Of a stretch of 48,949 nucleotides of DNA, positions 25,990 to 32,876 are shown piece after piece. The notes beneath the pieces were generated by a model, which was not told where the DNA came from, searched no databases, and saw only the letters and a list, made by a program, of their open reading frames with translations. Position 1 is the stretch's first letter; each line of letters opens with the position of its first letter. This DNA comes from Klenkia sp. PcliD-1-E (GTDB lineage Bacteria > Actinomycetota > Actinomycetes > Mycobacteriales > Geodermatophilaceae). The translations under genes were made by a program, and so were the position numbers. The stretch covers positions 1 to 48,949 of the forward strand of contig NZ_JAMXRZ010000017.1 in the NCBI RefSeq assembly GCF_024124375.1, given 5' to 3'.

Positions 25990-27893
25990 CCGGCCAGCAC
26001 CGCCCGCGCCCGGCCGGCCCTCTTGCCCGCGTACAGCGCGGCGTCGGCCCGGCCCAGCGCGTCCGCGCCGCTCTCCCCGGGCAGCCACTGGGCCACACCG
26101 ACCGTGGCCGACTGGCCCTGCGGCACCGCGGCGATGATCCGGTCGGCGACCTGCAGCCCCTCGGCCGCGGAGCAGTCGGGCAGCGCCACGGCGAACTCCT
26201 CGCCGCCCCACCGGGCGATCAGGTCGCCCTCCCGCAGGCACCCGGTCGCGGCGGCCGCGAACTCCTGCAGCAGCACGTCGCCCTCCTGGTGGCCCCGGCT
26301 GTCGTTGAACGCCTTGAAGTGGTCGAGGTCCAGCAGCAGGAAGGTCAACGGCGCACCGGTGCGCTGCGCGCGGGCCACCTCCATCGTCGACAGGTCGTCC
26401 CAGCGGCGACGGTTGGCCAACCCCGTGAGCTGGTCGCGGTCGGCCGCGCGGGCCAGTTCCTCGAGCAGGGTGCCCCGCTCGATGGCCCGGGCGGCCTCGG
26501 CGCCGAGCACCGTGAGCACGCCGCGGGTGGTGTCGCAGAAGGCGTCGACCGGGGTGCGCCAGACGACGACGATGACCGCCACCACCCGGTTCCCGGACAC
26601 CGCGGCCGGCTGCCAGACCGCCGAGACGACACCGAGGTCACCGATGAACTGCTGGTGCACACCGGGCTCGGCGGCGGCGTCGGTGACGAAGCGCGCCCGA
26701 CCGTCCTCGACGACCCGCGCGGTCAGCGACCGCGCGGGGTCGGCGGGGAAGCGCAACGGCTCCAGGTCCAGCCCGTCCACCGCGGTGGACACCAGGTTGC
26801 CCTCCCCGTCGGGCTCCATGAGGTAGGCGCCGTCGGCCCCGACCGCCTCCCGGACGGCGGCGCAGACCGCGTGCCGGGGGTCGTCGGCCAGCAGCACCGT
26901 GCGCGTGGCGTCGGCCAGCACCCGCACCTGGCGGTGCCGCTCCTCGGAGTAGTCGACGGCCTCCCGGAGCTGCCCGACCAGCACGAGGCGCTCGTCGCGG
27001 ACCAGGGCCAGGGCCAGGCCCAGCGCGGCGCCGATGGCCACGTAGGCCTGCACGATGCCGGCGCGCGCCAGGACGTCGTCGACCCCGGCGAAGGGCCCGC
27101 TGCCGTGCAGGGTGAACAGGACGGCGACCAGGCTGACCACCGCGGTCCGCAATGCGGTCAGCGCGGTGTCGAAGCGCAGGGCCACCCAGGCGGTGAGGGC
27201 GAACAGCGGGAAGGCGATCGGGTAGTGCGGCAGCCAGAGGAAGACGGCCAGGTTGCCCAGCACCGAGACCGCGACGGCCAGCGCCAGCTCGACCGCCCGC
27301 CACCCGCGGGGCACCTGGAAGGGCACCAGCTGCGGGTGGGTCACCCTGCGGCGCTGCAGCACCAGCTGCCGCACCTTCAGCCCGGCGGCGACGACGACCA
27401 GCGCGGCGGCCCCGTTCCGGGCCTGCCAGACGAGCAGGTCGGCCGGCGTCCCGCCGTCCCCGGCGACCCGCAGCACCAGGGTCCCCGCCACCGCACCGGC
27501 CGTGGTGGCGACCCCGATCGCCAGCAGCAGCGCGCCGAGGTCACGCATGTCCAGCAGCAGCGGACCGGGCCGGCCCGGGGTCGCCAGCAACCGGTGCAGG
27601 TGACCGAGCAGCAGCGCCTGCAGCAGGCCCACCAGGGCCAGCCCGACCGCGAGCACCGGGGTCCCGCCCGTCGCCAGGTCCACGGCGACGGCGAGCCCGA
27701 CCAGCAGCAGCCCGTCCAGCCAGCGGGTGCGGCGTCCGTGCTGCAGCAGCAACCACAGGGCCCCGACGCCGGCGGCGGGCCACACCAGGCTGACCGCCGA
27801 ACCCTCGACGACGGCTGCGCGTCCGACGAGGGCGGCGACGGCGAACAGCGCGCCGAACGCAGCGGTGCGCAGCAGGGCAGGCGGCCAGGTCAC
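25971..27893 (-). CDS. MASE1-GAF-GGDEF diguanylate cyclase
   Basis: The 640-residue protein has about eight hydrophobic segments in residues 1-290 (MASE1-like sensor, e.g. SLVWPAAGVGALWLLL), a GAF-like domain near 310-465, and a GGDEF domain whose signature reads RWGGEEF near residue 565. The inhibitory I-site RxxD (REGD) sits five residues before it, so the enzyme probably makes cyclic di-GMP from GTP and is product-inhibited. It lies in the membrane. GTG 27893 follows a GGGAGGAG run with very short spacing, so the start is tentative; the frame is open much further upstream. Divergent from the SDR gene. Confidence 0.88.
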   Translation of the reverse strand: MTWPPALLRTAAFGALFAVAALVGRAAVVEGSAVSLVWPAAGVGALWLLLQHGRRTRWLDGLLLVGLAVAVDLATGGTPVLAVGLALVGLLQALLLGHLHRLLATPGRPGPLLLDMRDLGALLLAIGVATTAGAVAGTLVLRVAGDGGTPADLLVWQARNGAAALVVVAAGLKVRQLVLQRRRVTHPQLVPFQVPRGWRAVELALAVAVSVLGNLAVFLWLPHYPIAFPLFALTAWVALRFDTALTALRTAVVSLVAVLFTLHGSGPFAGVDDVLARAGIVQAYVAIGAALGLALALVRDERLVLVGQLREAVDYSEERHRQVRVLADATRTVLLADDPRHAVCAAVREAVGADGAYLMEPDGEGNLVSTAVDGLDLEPLRFPADPARSLTARVVEDGRARFVTDAAAEPGVHQQFIGDLGVVSAVWQPAAVSGNRVVAVIVVVWRTPVDAFCDTTRGVLTVLGAEAARAIERGTLLEELARAADRDQLTGLANRRRWDDLSTMEVARAQRTGAPLTFLLLDLDHFKAFNDSRGHQEGDVLLQEFAAAATGCLREGDLIARWGGEEFAVALPDCSAAEGLQVADRIIAAVPQGQSATVGVAQWLPGESGADALGRADAALYAGKRAGRARAVLAGQPLAV

Positions 27894-27980
27894 CTCCTCC
27901 CATCGGCCGGCCCGCTCCCGGGGTGCAGCCGCCCGACCCGAACGGGTGACCCGGGCCACGCCCGTGCCACGATGCCGGGC

Positions 27981-28778
27981 ATGAGCGACCAGACTCCCCG
28001 GCCCGGTTCCGTCGCGCTGATCACCGGAGGGGCGGGGGGCTTCGGCCGCGCGCTGGCCACCCGGCTGCGGGACGCCGACGTCCGGGTGGTGCTCGCCGAC
28101 CTGGACTCCGAGCGCAACCGCGGGGTCGGCGAGGAGCTGGGCGTGGGCTTCGCCGTCCTCGACGTCGCCGACCACGCGGCCAACGTCGCCGTCGTGGCCG
28201 CCGTCGAGGCCGAGCACGGCCGGCTGGACGCCGCCTTCCTCAACGCCGGCATCGCGGGCTCGGGCACCACCGACGCCCTGGACGTCGAGGAGTACCTGCG
28301 CGTGGTCGGCATCGACCTGCACGGCGTGGTCTACGGCACCGACGCCGTCCGCCCGGCGCTGAGGCGGGCCGGGGGCGGCTCGGTCGTCGTGACCGCGTCG
28401 CTGGCCGGGCTCTCGCCGATGCCGACCGACCAGGCCTACTCGGTGGCCAAGGCCGGGGCGGTGGCCTTCGTCCGCTCGATGGCCCCGGTGCTGCACCCCG
28501 AGGGCATCACCATCTCCGCGATCTGCCCGGGTTTCGCCGACACCTCGATCATCGACCCGCTGCGCGAGCACTTCGCCGCCGCCGACTTCCCGGTGCTCAC
28601 CGCCGACGAGGTCGCCGCCGCGATGCAGGCCGCCTGGGCCGGGGCCGACCCGGGCGCGGCCTACGTCGTCCAGCCCGGCGTGGGCGCGGTGCCCTACCGC
28701 TTCCAGGGCGTACCCGCCGCGAAGACGGCGACGGGGGAGTCCGCCCGCATCCCCGGGGCCCTGCGCGGCCCGCTCTGA
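27981..28778 (+). CDS. SDR family oxidoreductase
   Basis: A classical short-chain dehydrogenase of 265 residues: cofactor motif TGGAGGFG (15-22), NAGIAG, catalytic Ser in TASLAG, and Tyr/Lys in YSVAK, then PGFADT. Asp after the second strand (LADLDSE) suggests NAD(H) preference. The substrate is not evident. Of two nearby ATGs (27972 and 27981) I chose the second, MSDQTPRPGS. It ends 23 nt before the quinone oxidoreductase gene on the same strand, so the two are likely co-transcribed. Confidence 0.87.
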   Translation: MSDQTPRPGSVALITGGAGGFGRALATRLRDADVRVVLADLDSERNRGVGEELGVGFAVLDVADHAANVAVVAAVEAEHGRLDAAFLNAGIAGSGTTDALDVEEYLRVVGIDLHGVVYGTDAVRPALRRAGGGSVVVTASLAGLSPMPTDQAYSVAKAGAVAFVRSMAPVLHPEGITISAICPGFADTSIIDPLREHFAAADFPVLTADEVAAAMQAAWAGADPGAAYVVQPGVGAVPYRFQGVPAAKTATGESARIPGALRGPL

Positions 28779-28801
28779 GCGGGTCTGGCAAGGTCGCGGC
28801 C

Positions 28802-29755
28802 ATGCGCGCGTGGCGAGTGCACTCCCTCGGTGACCCGGTCGACGTCATGACCCTCGACGAGGTGCCCGAGCCCGAACCGGGTCCCGGTCAGCTCAAGGTG
28901 AAGGTGCGGGCCGCGGCCCTGAACTTCCCCGACATCCTCATGGCGCAGGGCACCTACCAGGAGAAGCCCCCGCTGCCGTTCACCCCCGGCCTGGAGCTGT
29001 GCGGGGAGCTGCCCGACGGCCGCCGCGTGCTCGGGTCGCCGTCCGGGGGGCCCGGCGCGCTCGCCGAGTACGCGCTGGTGGACGAGGCGTTTGCCTGGCC
29101 GGTGCCCGACGGCATGTCCGACGAGCAGGCCGCGGCGCTCTACATCACCTACCAGACCGGCTACGTCGGCCTGCACCGTCGCGCCGCCCTGCAGCCGGGG
29201 GAGTGGTTGCTGGTGCACGCCGGCGCCGGCGGCGTGGGGACGGCGGCCATCCAGCTGGGCAAGGCAGCCGGTGCCCAGGTCATCGCCACCGCGGGGGGTG
29301 CGGCCAAGACGACGGTGTGCCGCGACCTCGGTGCCGACCACGTGGTCGACTACTCCAGCGAGGACTTCGTCGCCCGGGTCAAGGAGATCACCGGCGGGCA
29401 CGGCGCGGACGTCGTCTACGACCCGGTCGGCGGCGACGTCTTCGACGGGTCGACCAAGTGCATCGCCTTCGAGGGCCGCATCGTCGTCGTCGGGTTCACC
29501 TCCGGCCGCATCCCCGCTGCCAAGGCCAACCACCTGCTGGTGAAGAACTACTCGGTGCTCGGCCTGCACTGGGGCCTGTACCGCAGCAAGGACCCGGGCC
29601 GCATCGCCGAGGTGCACGACGCGCTGTGCGCGCTGTTCGCCGACGGGAAGATCGACCCGGTGATCGGGCAGACGCTGCCGCTGGACCAGGCGCAGACCGC
29701 GCTGGTCGCCCTCGGCGACCGCGGCACCGTCGGCAAGGTCGTGCTCGTCCCGTAG
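28802..29755 (+). CDS. NADPH:quinone oxidoreductase family protein
   Basis: A zinc-less MDR protein of 317 residues: N-terminal LNFPDILMAQGTYQEKP, TPGLELCG, then the Rossmann segment VHAGAGGVGTAAIQLGKAAG and FTSGRIPAAKANHLLVKN, a signature shared with acryloyl-CoA reductase/quinone oxidoreductase relatives. It uses NADPH to reduce quinones or enoyl substrates; the exact one is unknown. ATG 28802 is directly in front of the conserved MRAWRV opening. The stop is followed by a hairpin shared with the convergent DUF5703 gene. Confidence 0.87.
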   Translation: MRAWRVHSLGDPVDVMTLDEVPEPEPGPGQLKVKVRAAALNFPDILMAQGTYQEKPPLPFTPGLELCGELPDGRRVLGSPSGGPGALAEYALVDEAFAWPVPDGMSDEQAAALYITYQTGYVGLHRRAALQPGEWLLVHAGAGGVGTAAIQLGKAAGAQVIATAGGAAKTTVCRDLGADHVVDYSSEDFVARVKEITGGHGADVVYDPVGGDVFDGSTKCIAFEGRIVVVGFTSGRIPAAKANHLLVKNYSVLGLHWGLYRSKDPGRIAEVHDALCALFADGKIDPVIGQTLPLDQAQTALVALGDRGTVGKVVLVP

Positions 29756-29771
29756 CCGCGGCCGTGCCCAC

Positions 29772-29787
29772 GTACCGGAAGCGGTAC
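29772..29787. terminator. Bidirectional terminator-like hairpin
   Basis: GTACCG-GAAG-CGGTAC forms a perfect 6-bp stem with a tetraloop in the 42-bp gap between two convergent genes. There is no T-tract, which is common for actinobacterial terminators. Confidence 0.45.
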
Positions 29788-29797
29788 CTGGGGGGTG

Positions 29798-30001
29798 TCA
29801 GACCGCGGGGAGCGGGAGGTAGTCCAGGCGCGCACGGCGGCGCATGATCACCCGGCGGCTGCCGTCGGCGTGCACCTGGAGCCGGGCGAGCTCCCACCCG
29901 CCGCGCTCGGCCTGCAGGCTCATCATCTGCGCGGCGGCCGACCGGGAGGTGCCGGTCGGGATCCGCAGCGGGGCGTACTGCCACTCACCGGTCGTCGACA
30001 C
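29798..30001 (-). CDS. DUF5703 family small protein
   Basis: The 67-residue product reads EWQYAPLRIPTGTSR, then MMSLQAERGGWELARLQVH and RRVIMRRR, the compact signature of DUF5703, a small actinobacterial family of unknown role. GTG 30001 was chosen over the longer frame to 30085 because it puts the conserved W-Y-A-P-L motif near the N-terminus, as in the family. Confidence 0.75.
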   Translation of the reverse strand: MSTTGEWQYAPLRIPTGTSRSAAAQMMSLQAERGGWELARLQVHADGSRRVIMRRRARLDYLPLPAV

Positions 30002-30108
30002 CCGACCGATGGTGCCAGCCGTCGGCGAGCCGGTCACCTGCTGGAGGTGTCGTCCGCGCCGTACCGGGACAGGACCCGGGGACACCGCAGTCGACGAAGG
30101 AGGACCCC

Positions 30109-30267
30109 GTGAGCGGACCCGTGCCCGAGGCCGACCGGCTGGAGCAGGAGAGCGCCGTCACCGAGGAGGTCGGACCCGAGCCCACCCCGGGCGCCGAGGC
30201 GGACCCGGCCGACGTCGCCGAGCAGACCCTCGCCGTCCCGCACGACGAGGACGACGACCGGCGCTAA
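30109..30267 (+). CDS. Small acidic hypothetical protein, 52 residues
   Basis: A GTG at 30109 preceded by AAGGAGG with 5-nt spacing opens a 52-codon frame, MSGPVPEADRLEQESAVTEE and so on to HDEDDDRR. It is extremely rich in Glu/Asp, Pro and Ala and probably disordered. I know no function. The near-perfect ribosome binding site is the main reason to call it. Its TAA overlaps the TAG of the convergent lipoprotein gene (30264-30267). Confidence 0.65.
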   Translation: MSGPVPEADRLEQESAVTEEVGPEPTPGAEADPADVAEQTLAVPHDEDDDRR

Positions 30268-31262
30268 CCCCGGGCGTCGACCAGCTGGAGCTGCCCGGTC
30301 TCCCGGCTGCCCACGAACACCCGGCCGGTCGTCGGGTCGACCGCGACCGTGTTGGGCTGGCGGACGGTCGGGAACCGGGCCACCTCGGTGAGCTCTTCGC
30401 CGGCGGTGGAGAGCCCGACGACCTCGTTGGTCGCGGTCAGCGTCACCCAGACGACCTGGTCGGTGGAGTCGTAGGCCAGGCCGTAGGGGTTGCCGTCCAG
30501 CGGGTAGGTCGACTCCAGCTGCAGCGGGTCGGACCCGTAGACCAGCATCGCGTCCCCGCGGGTGTCGGCGACCAGGAACCGGCCCTGCCCGTCGGCCACC
30601 ACGTGGGTGGGCCCGTCCCCGGCGTCGGCCACGGTCTGCAGCTCACCCGCGGCGACGTCGTAGGTGGTGATCGTGAACGCGCCGACGTCGACCACGCCCG
30701 CGATGTCGCCGACCGTGGCCACGCCGCCGGGCTGGGTCTGGCTGTCGAAGGTCTGCGTGACCTCGCCGTCGGTGACCACCGACAGCGTGCCGCCCATCTC
30801 GTCGCCCACCAGGATCTGGCCGCTGGCCACCTGCGCGGCGTCGTGGGGGTAGTCCCCGACCGTCGTCTCGCTGACCTCGCCGCCGGGCAGCGTCACCTGC
30901 ACCAGGGTGTTCGAGTCCTCGGCCGGCACGAGCACCGGACCGCCGGGGGCAGCCAGCTGCAGGTGCCGGGCGTGCCCGGGCAGCATGATCTCCTGCTGCT
31001 GCACCCCGTCCGCGTCGGTCAGCACGAGCCGGTTCGGGTCCCGGACGGCGACGGCGAGCAGGCCGGTCACCGGGTCGAACACCATGCCCTCGGCGTCGGG
31101 GTCCAGGTCGACCACCGTGCCGGCCGGGTCGGTGGTGAGCTCGGGGGAGTCGGCCGGCTCGGCGGCCTTCCTCGCCTGGTCGGCCGGGGCGTCCCCGCCG
31201 CCGGAGGAGCAGGCGGCGAGCACCAGGGCGAGGGGGAGCAGGGCGGCAGCGGTTCGTCGCAC
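30264..31262 (-). CDS. Lipoprotein with YncE-like beta-propeller
   Basis: The 332-residue protein starts MRRTAAALLPLALVLAACSS, a lipoprotein signal with lipobox LAAC (Cys18 or so), followed by a Gly/Ala linker. The rest consists of repeated blades (e.g. GMVFDPVTGLLAVAVRDPN, GLAYDSTDQVVWVTLTATNE, NTVAVDPTTGRVFVGSRETG) like YncE/lactonase-type seven-bladed propellers. It should be anchored to the outer face of the membrane; the ligand is unknown. GTG 31262 is set by the signal peptide, although the frame is open to 31340. The last base pairs overlap the acidic protein gene convergently. Confidence 0.83.
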   Translation of the reverse strand: MRRTAAALLPLALVLAACSSGGGDAPADQARKAAEPADSPELTTDPAGTVVDLDPDAEGMVFDPVTGLLAVAVRDPNRLVLTDADGVQQQEIMLPGHARHLQLAAPGGPVLVPAEDSNTLVQVTLPGGEVSETTVGDYPHDAAQVASGQILVGDEMGGTLSVVTDGEVTQTFDSQTQPGGVATVGDIAGVVDVGAFTITTYDVAAGELQTVADAGDGPTHVVADGQGRFLVADTRGDAMLVYGSDPLQLESTYPLDGNPYGLAYDSTDQVVWVTLTATNEVVGLSTAGEELTEVARFPTVRQPNTVAVDPTTGRVFVGSRETGQLQLVDARG

Positions 31263-31301
31263 CCGACCACCGTGCGGGTTGTCCGGCGGCCCCGCAGCAC
31301 G

Positions 31302-31373
31302 GGGTGGCCCGACATCCTGCACGGTCGCCGGTCGGTGCACCGTGCGGCCACCGTCACGGATGTCGGGCCACCC
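31302..31373. repeat. Inverted repeat, 16-bp arms
   Basis: GGGTGGCCCGACATCC at 31302-31317 is perfectly inverted at 31358-31373. Inside, GCACGGT and ACCGTGC form a second, nested pair. It lies just upstream of the lipoprotein gene and downstream of a glycosyltransferase remnant, and could act as a terminator or be a REP-like dispersed palindrome. Confidence 0.65.
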
Positions 31374-31378
31374 TCAGG

Positions 31379-31554
31379 TCATGCGGCGGGGAGCAGATCG
31401 AGCATGCGGTCGACCGCGGCCGGCGCGCGGGCCGCCTGCCGACGGACGTCGACCGGGAGGGCCGTTGCGCGTATCCCGCGGCCAGCCGGTCGACCGCCGT
31501 CCGCAGCCCGCCCGAGGTGGGGTGGTGCAGGTTCGCCACGAGCACGATGCGCAT
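31379..31554 (-). pseudogene. Glycosyltransferase remnant
   Basis: ATG 31554 opens MRIVLVANLHHPTSGGLR then TAVDRLAAGYA, the typical first 29 residues of a GT4-type glycosyltransferase. Homology then stops; the continuing frame is Arg/Ser noise, while another frame ends ALPVDVRRQAARAPAAVDRM and a stop at 31379, which resembles the C-terminal helix of the same kind of enzyme. This looks like a gene that lost its middle by internal deletion. Evidence is limited to two short segments. Confidence 0.4.
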
Positions 31555-31610
31555 TCCTCCACGCTGCCGGGCGCACCTGTCGGGGGTGTCACCCCGGTGG
31601 CGGTCAGGTG

Positions 31611-31680
31611 GTGATCATGGGGTTGGTGCCGCGGACACCCGGACCCCGGGCGTGTCACCGCGCCACAACCCCATGATCAC
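31611..31680. repeat. Inverted repeat, 15-bp arms (REP-like)
   Basis: GTGATCATGGGGTTG at 31611-31625 is inverted as CAACCCCATGATCAC at 31666-31680, with a 40-nt GC-rich spacer that has internal symmetry (GGACACCCGG/CCCGGGCGTG). It ends 23 nt beyond the rpsD stop codon and may terminate its transcript or be a dispersed palindrome. Confidence 0.7.
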
Positions 31681-31703
31681 GAGCGGCGGAGGGGCCGGGC
31701 GGG

Positions 31704-32243
31704 TCAGCGGGAGTAGTGCTCGACGACCAGCTGCTCCTCGCACCGCACCGGGATCTCCGACCGCTGCGGACGGCGGGCCACGACGCAGGTGAGCTCGGCC
31801 AGCCGGACGTCGAGGTAGGCCGGTGCCGCGGCGTGCGCGCCGGACGCCGCGACCTGGAAGGGCTGCTTGGCGCGGCTGCGCGCAGCGATCGCCACGACGT
31901 CCCCGGGCTCGACCCGGTAGCTGGGCCGGTCCACCCGGCGGCCGTTCACCGTGACGTGCTGGTGGGTGACCACCTGGCGGGCCTGGTAGACCGTCCGTGC
32001 GAACCCGGCGCGCAGCACCGTGGCGTCCAGCCGGGACTCCAGGTCCAGCAGCAGCGCCTCGCCGGTCTTCGCACCCGTCGTCCGGCCGACCTTCTTCGCC
32101 CGGTCGAAGGCCAACCGCAGCTGGGTCTCGCTCACGTCGTACTGCGCACGCAGCCGCTGCTTCTCCAGCAGCCGGGTCTTGTAGTCCGACGTGGTCCTGC
32201 GCTTGCGGCCGTGCTCGCCCGGTGGGTAGGGCCGGCGCTCGCA
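31704..32243 (-). pseudogene. rpsD: Ribosomal protein S4 gene lacking its 5' end
   Basis: The 179 codons from CERRPYPPGEHGRKRR to EQLVVEHYSR match Streptomyces-type S4, including SDYKTRLLEKQRLRAQYDVSE and the S4 RNA-binding domain RQVVTHQHVTVNGRRVDRPS. The first 30 or so residues of S4 (basic N-terminus) are absent: upstream of codon 1 the DNA is the DUF2470 gene of the opposite strand. The frame stays open upstream with a GTG near 32349, so a chimeric protein could be made. S4 nucleates 30S assembly, so either an intact rpsD lies elsewhere, this is a paralogue, or the assembly is wrong here. Confidence 0.8.
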
Positions 32244-32249
32244 GGGCAG

Positions 32250-32876
32250 GTGTTCCTCGTGGTCGCCGCGGAGGGCGAGCTGGCCGCCGCCGTCGGCACC
32301 GCCCCCGACGGCGACCTGCCCGCGCTGCTGATGGTCACCGACCACGCCCCGGTGCCGCTGCGCGACCCGGTCCGGGCGCAGCTGTGGCTGTCGGGGTGGC
32401 TCAGCCCGGTCCGCACCGAGGACCAGCGGGCGGCCGCGCTGGCCTTCGCCGAGGCCGTCCCGGCCGGTGCCCTGCTCGACGTGGGGACGACGGCCACCCT
32501 GCTGCGGCTGGACCTCGCGGAGGTGGTGCTCGGCGAGGGCGGCGGCTCCGTCGAGGTCGACCCCGACGACTACGCCGCCGCCGGGCCCGACCCGCTGGTC
32601 GCCGTCGAGGCCGCCGCGCTGCAGCACCTGGACGCCGACCACCCCGCCGAGCTGGAGCTGCTGCGCTCCCGCATCCCGGCGGAGTGGCTGGGCGAGGGCG
32701 ACGTCGTCCGGCCGCTGGGCCTGGACCGGGCTGGGTTCCGGCTGCGCATCGAGTCCGCCCGCGGGCACCGCGACGTCCGGGTGCCCTTCGACGCGCCCGT
32801 CACCACCGAGGCGGAGCTCGGCCCGGCGGTGCACCGGCTCCTGTGCGCGGCACGCCGCTGCTGCCGGCGGGGCTGA
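32250..32876 (+). CDS. DUF2470 protein, probably 5'-truncated
   Basis: 208 residues from GTG 32250. It carries ELPALLMVTD-like split-barrel sequence (GDLPALLMVTDHAPVPLRD, AQLWLSGWL) and a C-terminal DUF2470 domain (LVAVEAAALQHLDADHPAEL, FRLRIESARGHRDVRVPF), as in HugZ-like heme-binding/degrading proteins. The family usually has some 50-65 further residues before VFLVV; here they are missing because the sequence immediately upstream is antisense rpsD. No good ribosome binding site precedes the GTG. The 3' end overlaps the convergent ABC-F gene by 77 nt. Confidence 0.7.
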   Translation: MFLVVAAEGELAAAVGTAPDGDLPALLMVTDHAPVPLRDPVRAQLWLSGWLSPVRTEDQRAAALAFAEAVPAGALLDVGTTATLLRLDLAEVVLGEGGGSVEVDPDDYAAAGPDPLVAVEAAALQHLDADHPAELELLRSRIPAEWLGEGDVVRPLGLDRAGFRLRIESARGHRDVRVPFDAPVTTEAELGPAVHRLLCAARRCCRRG

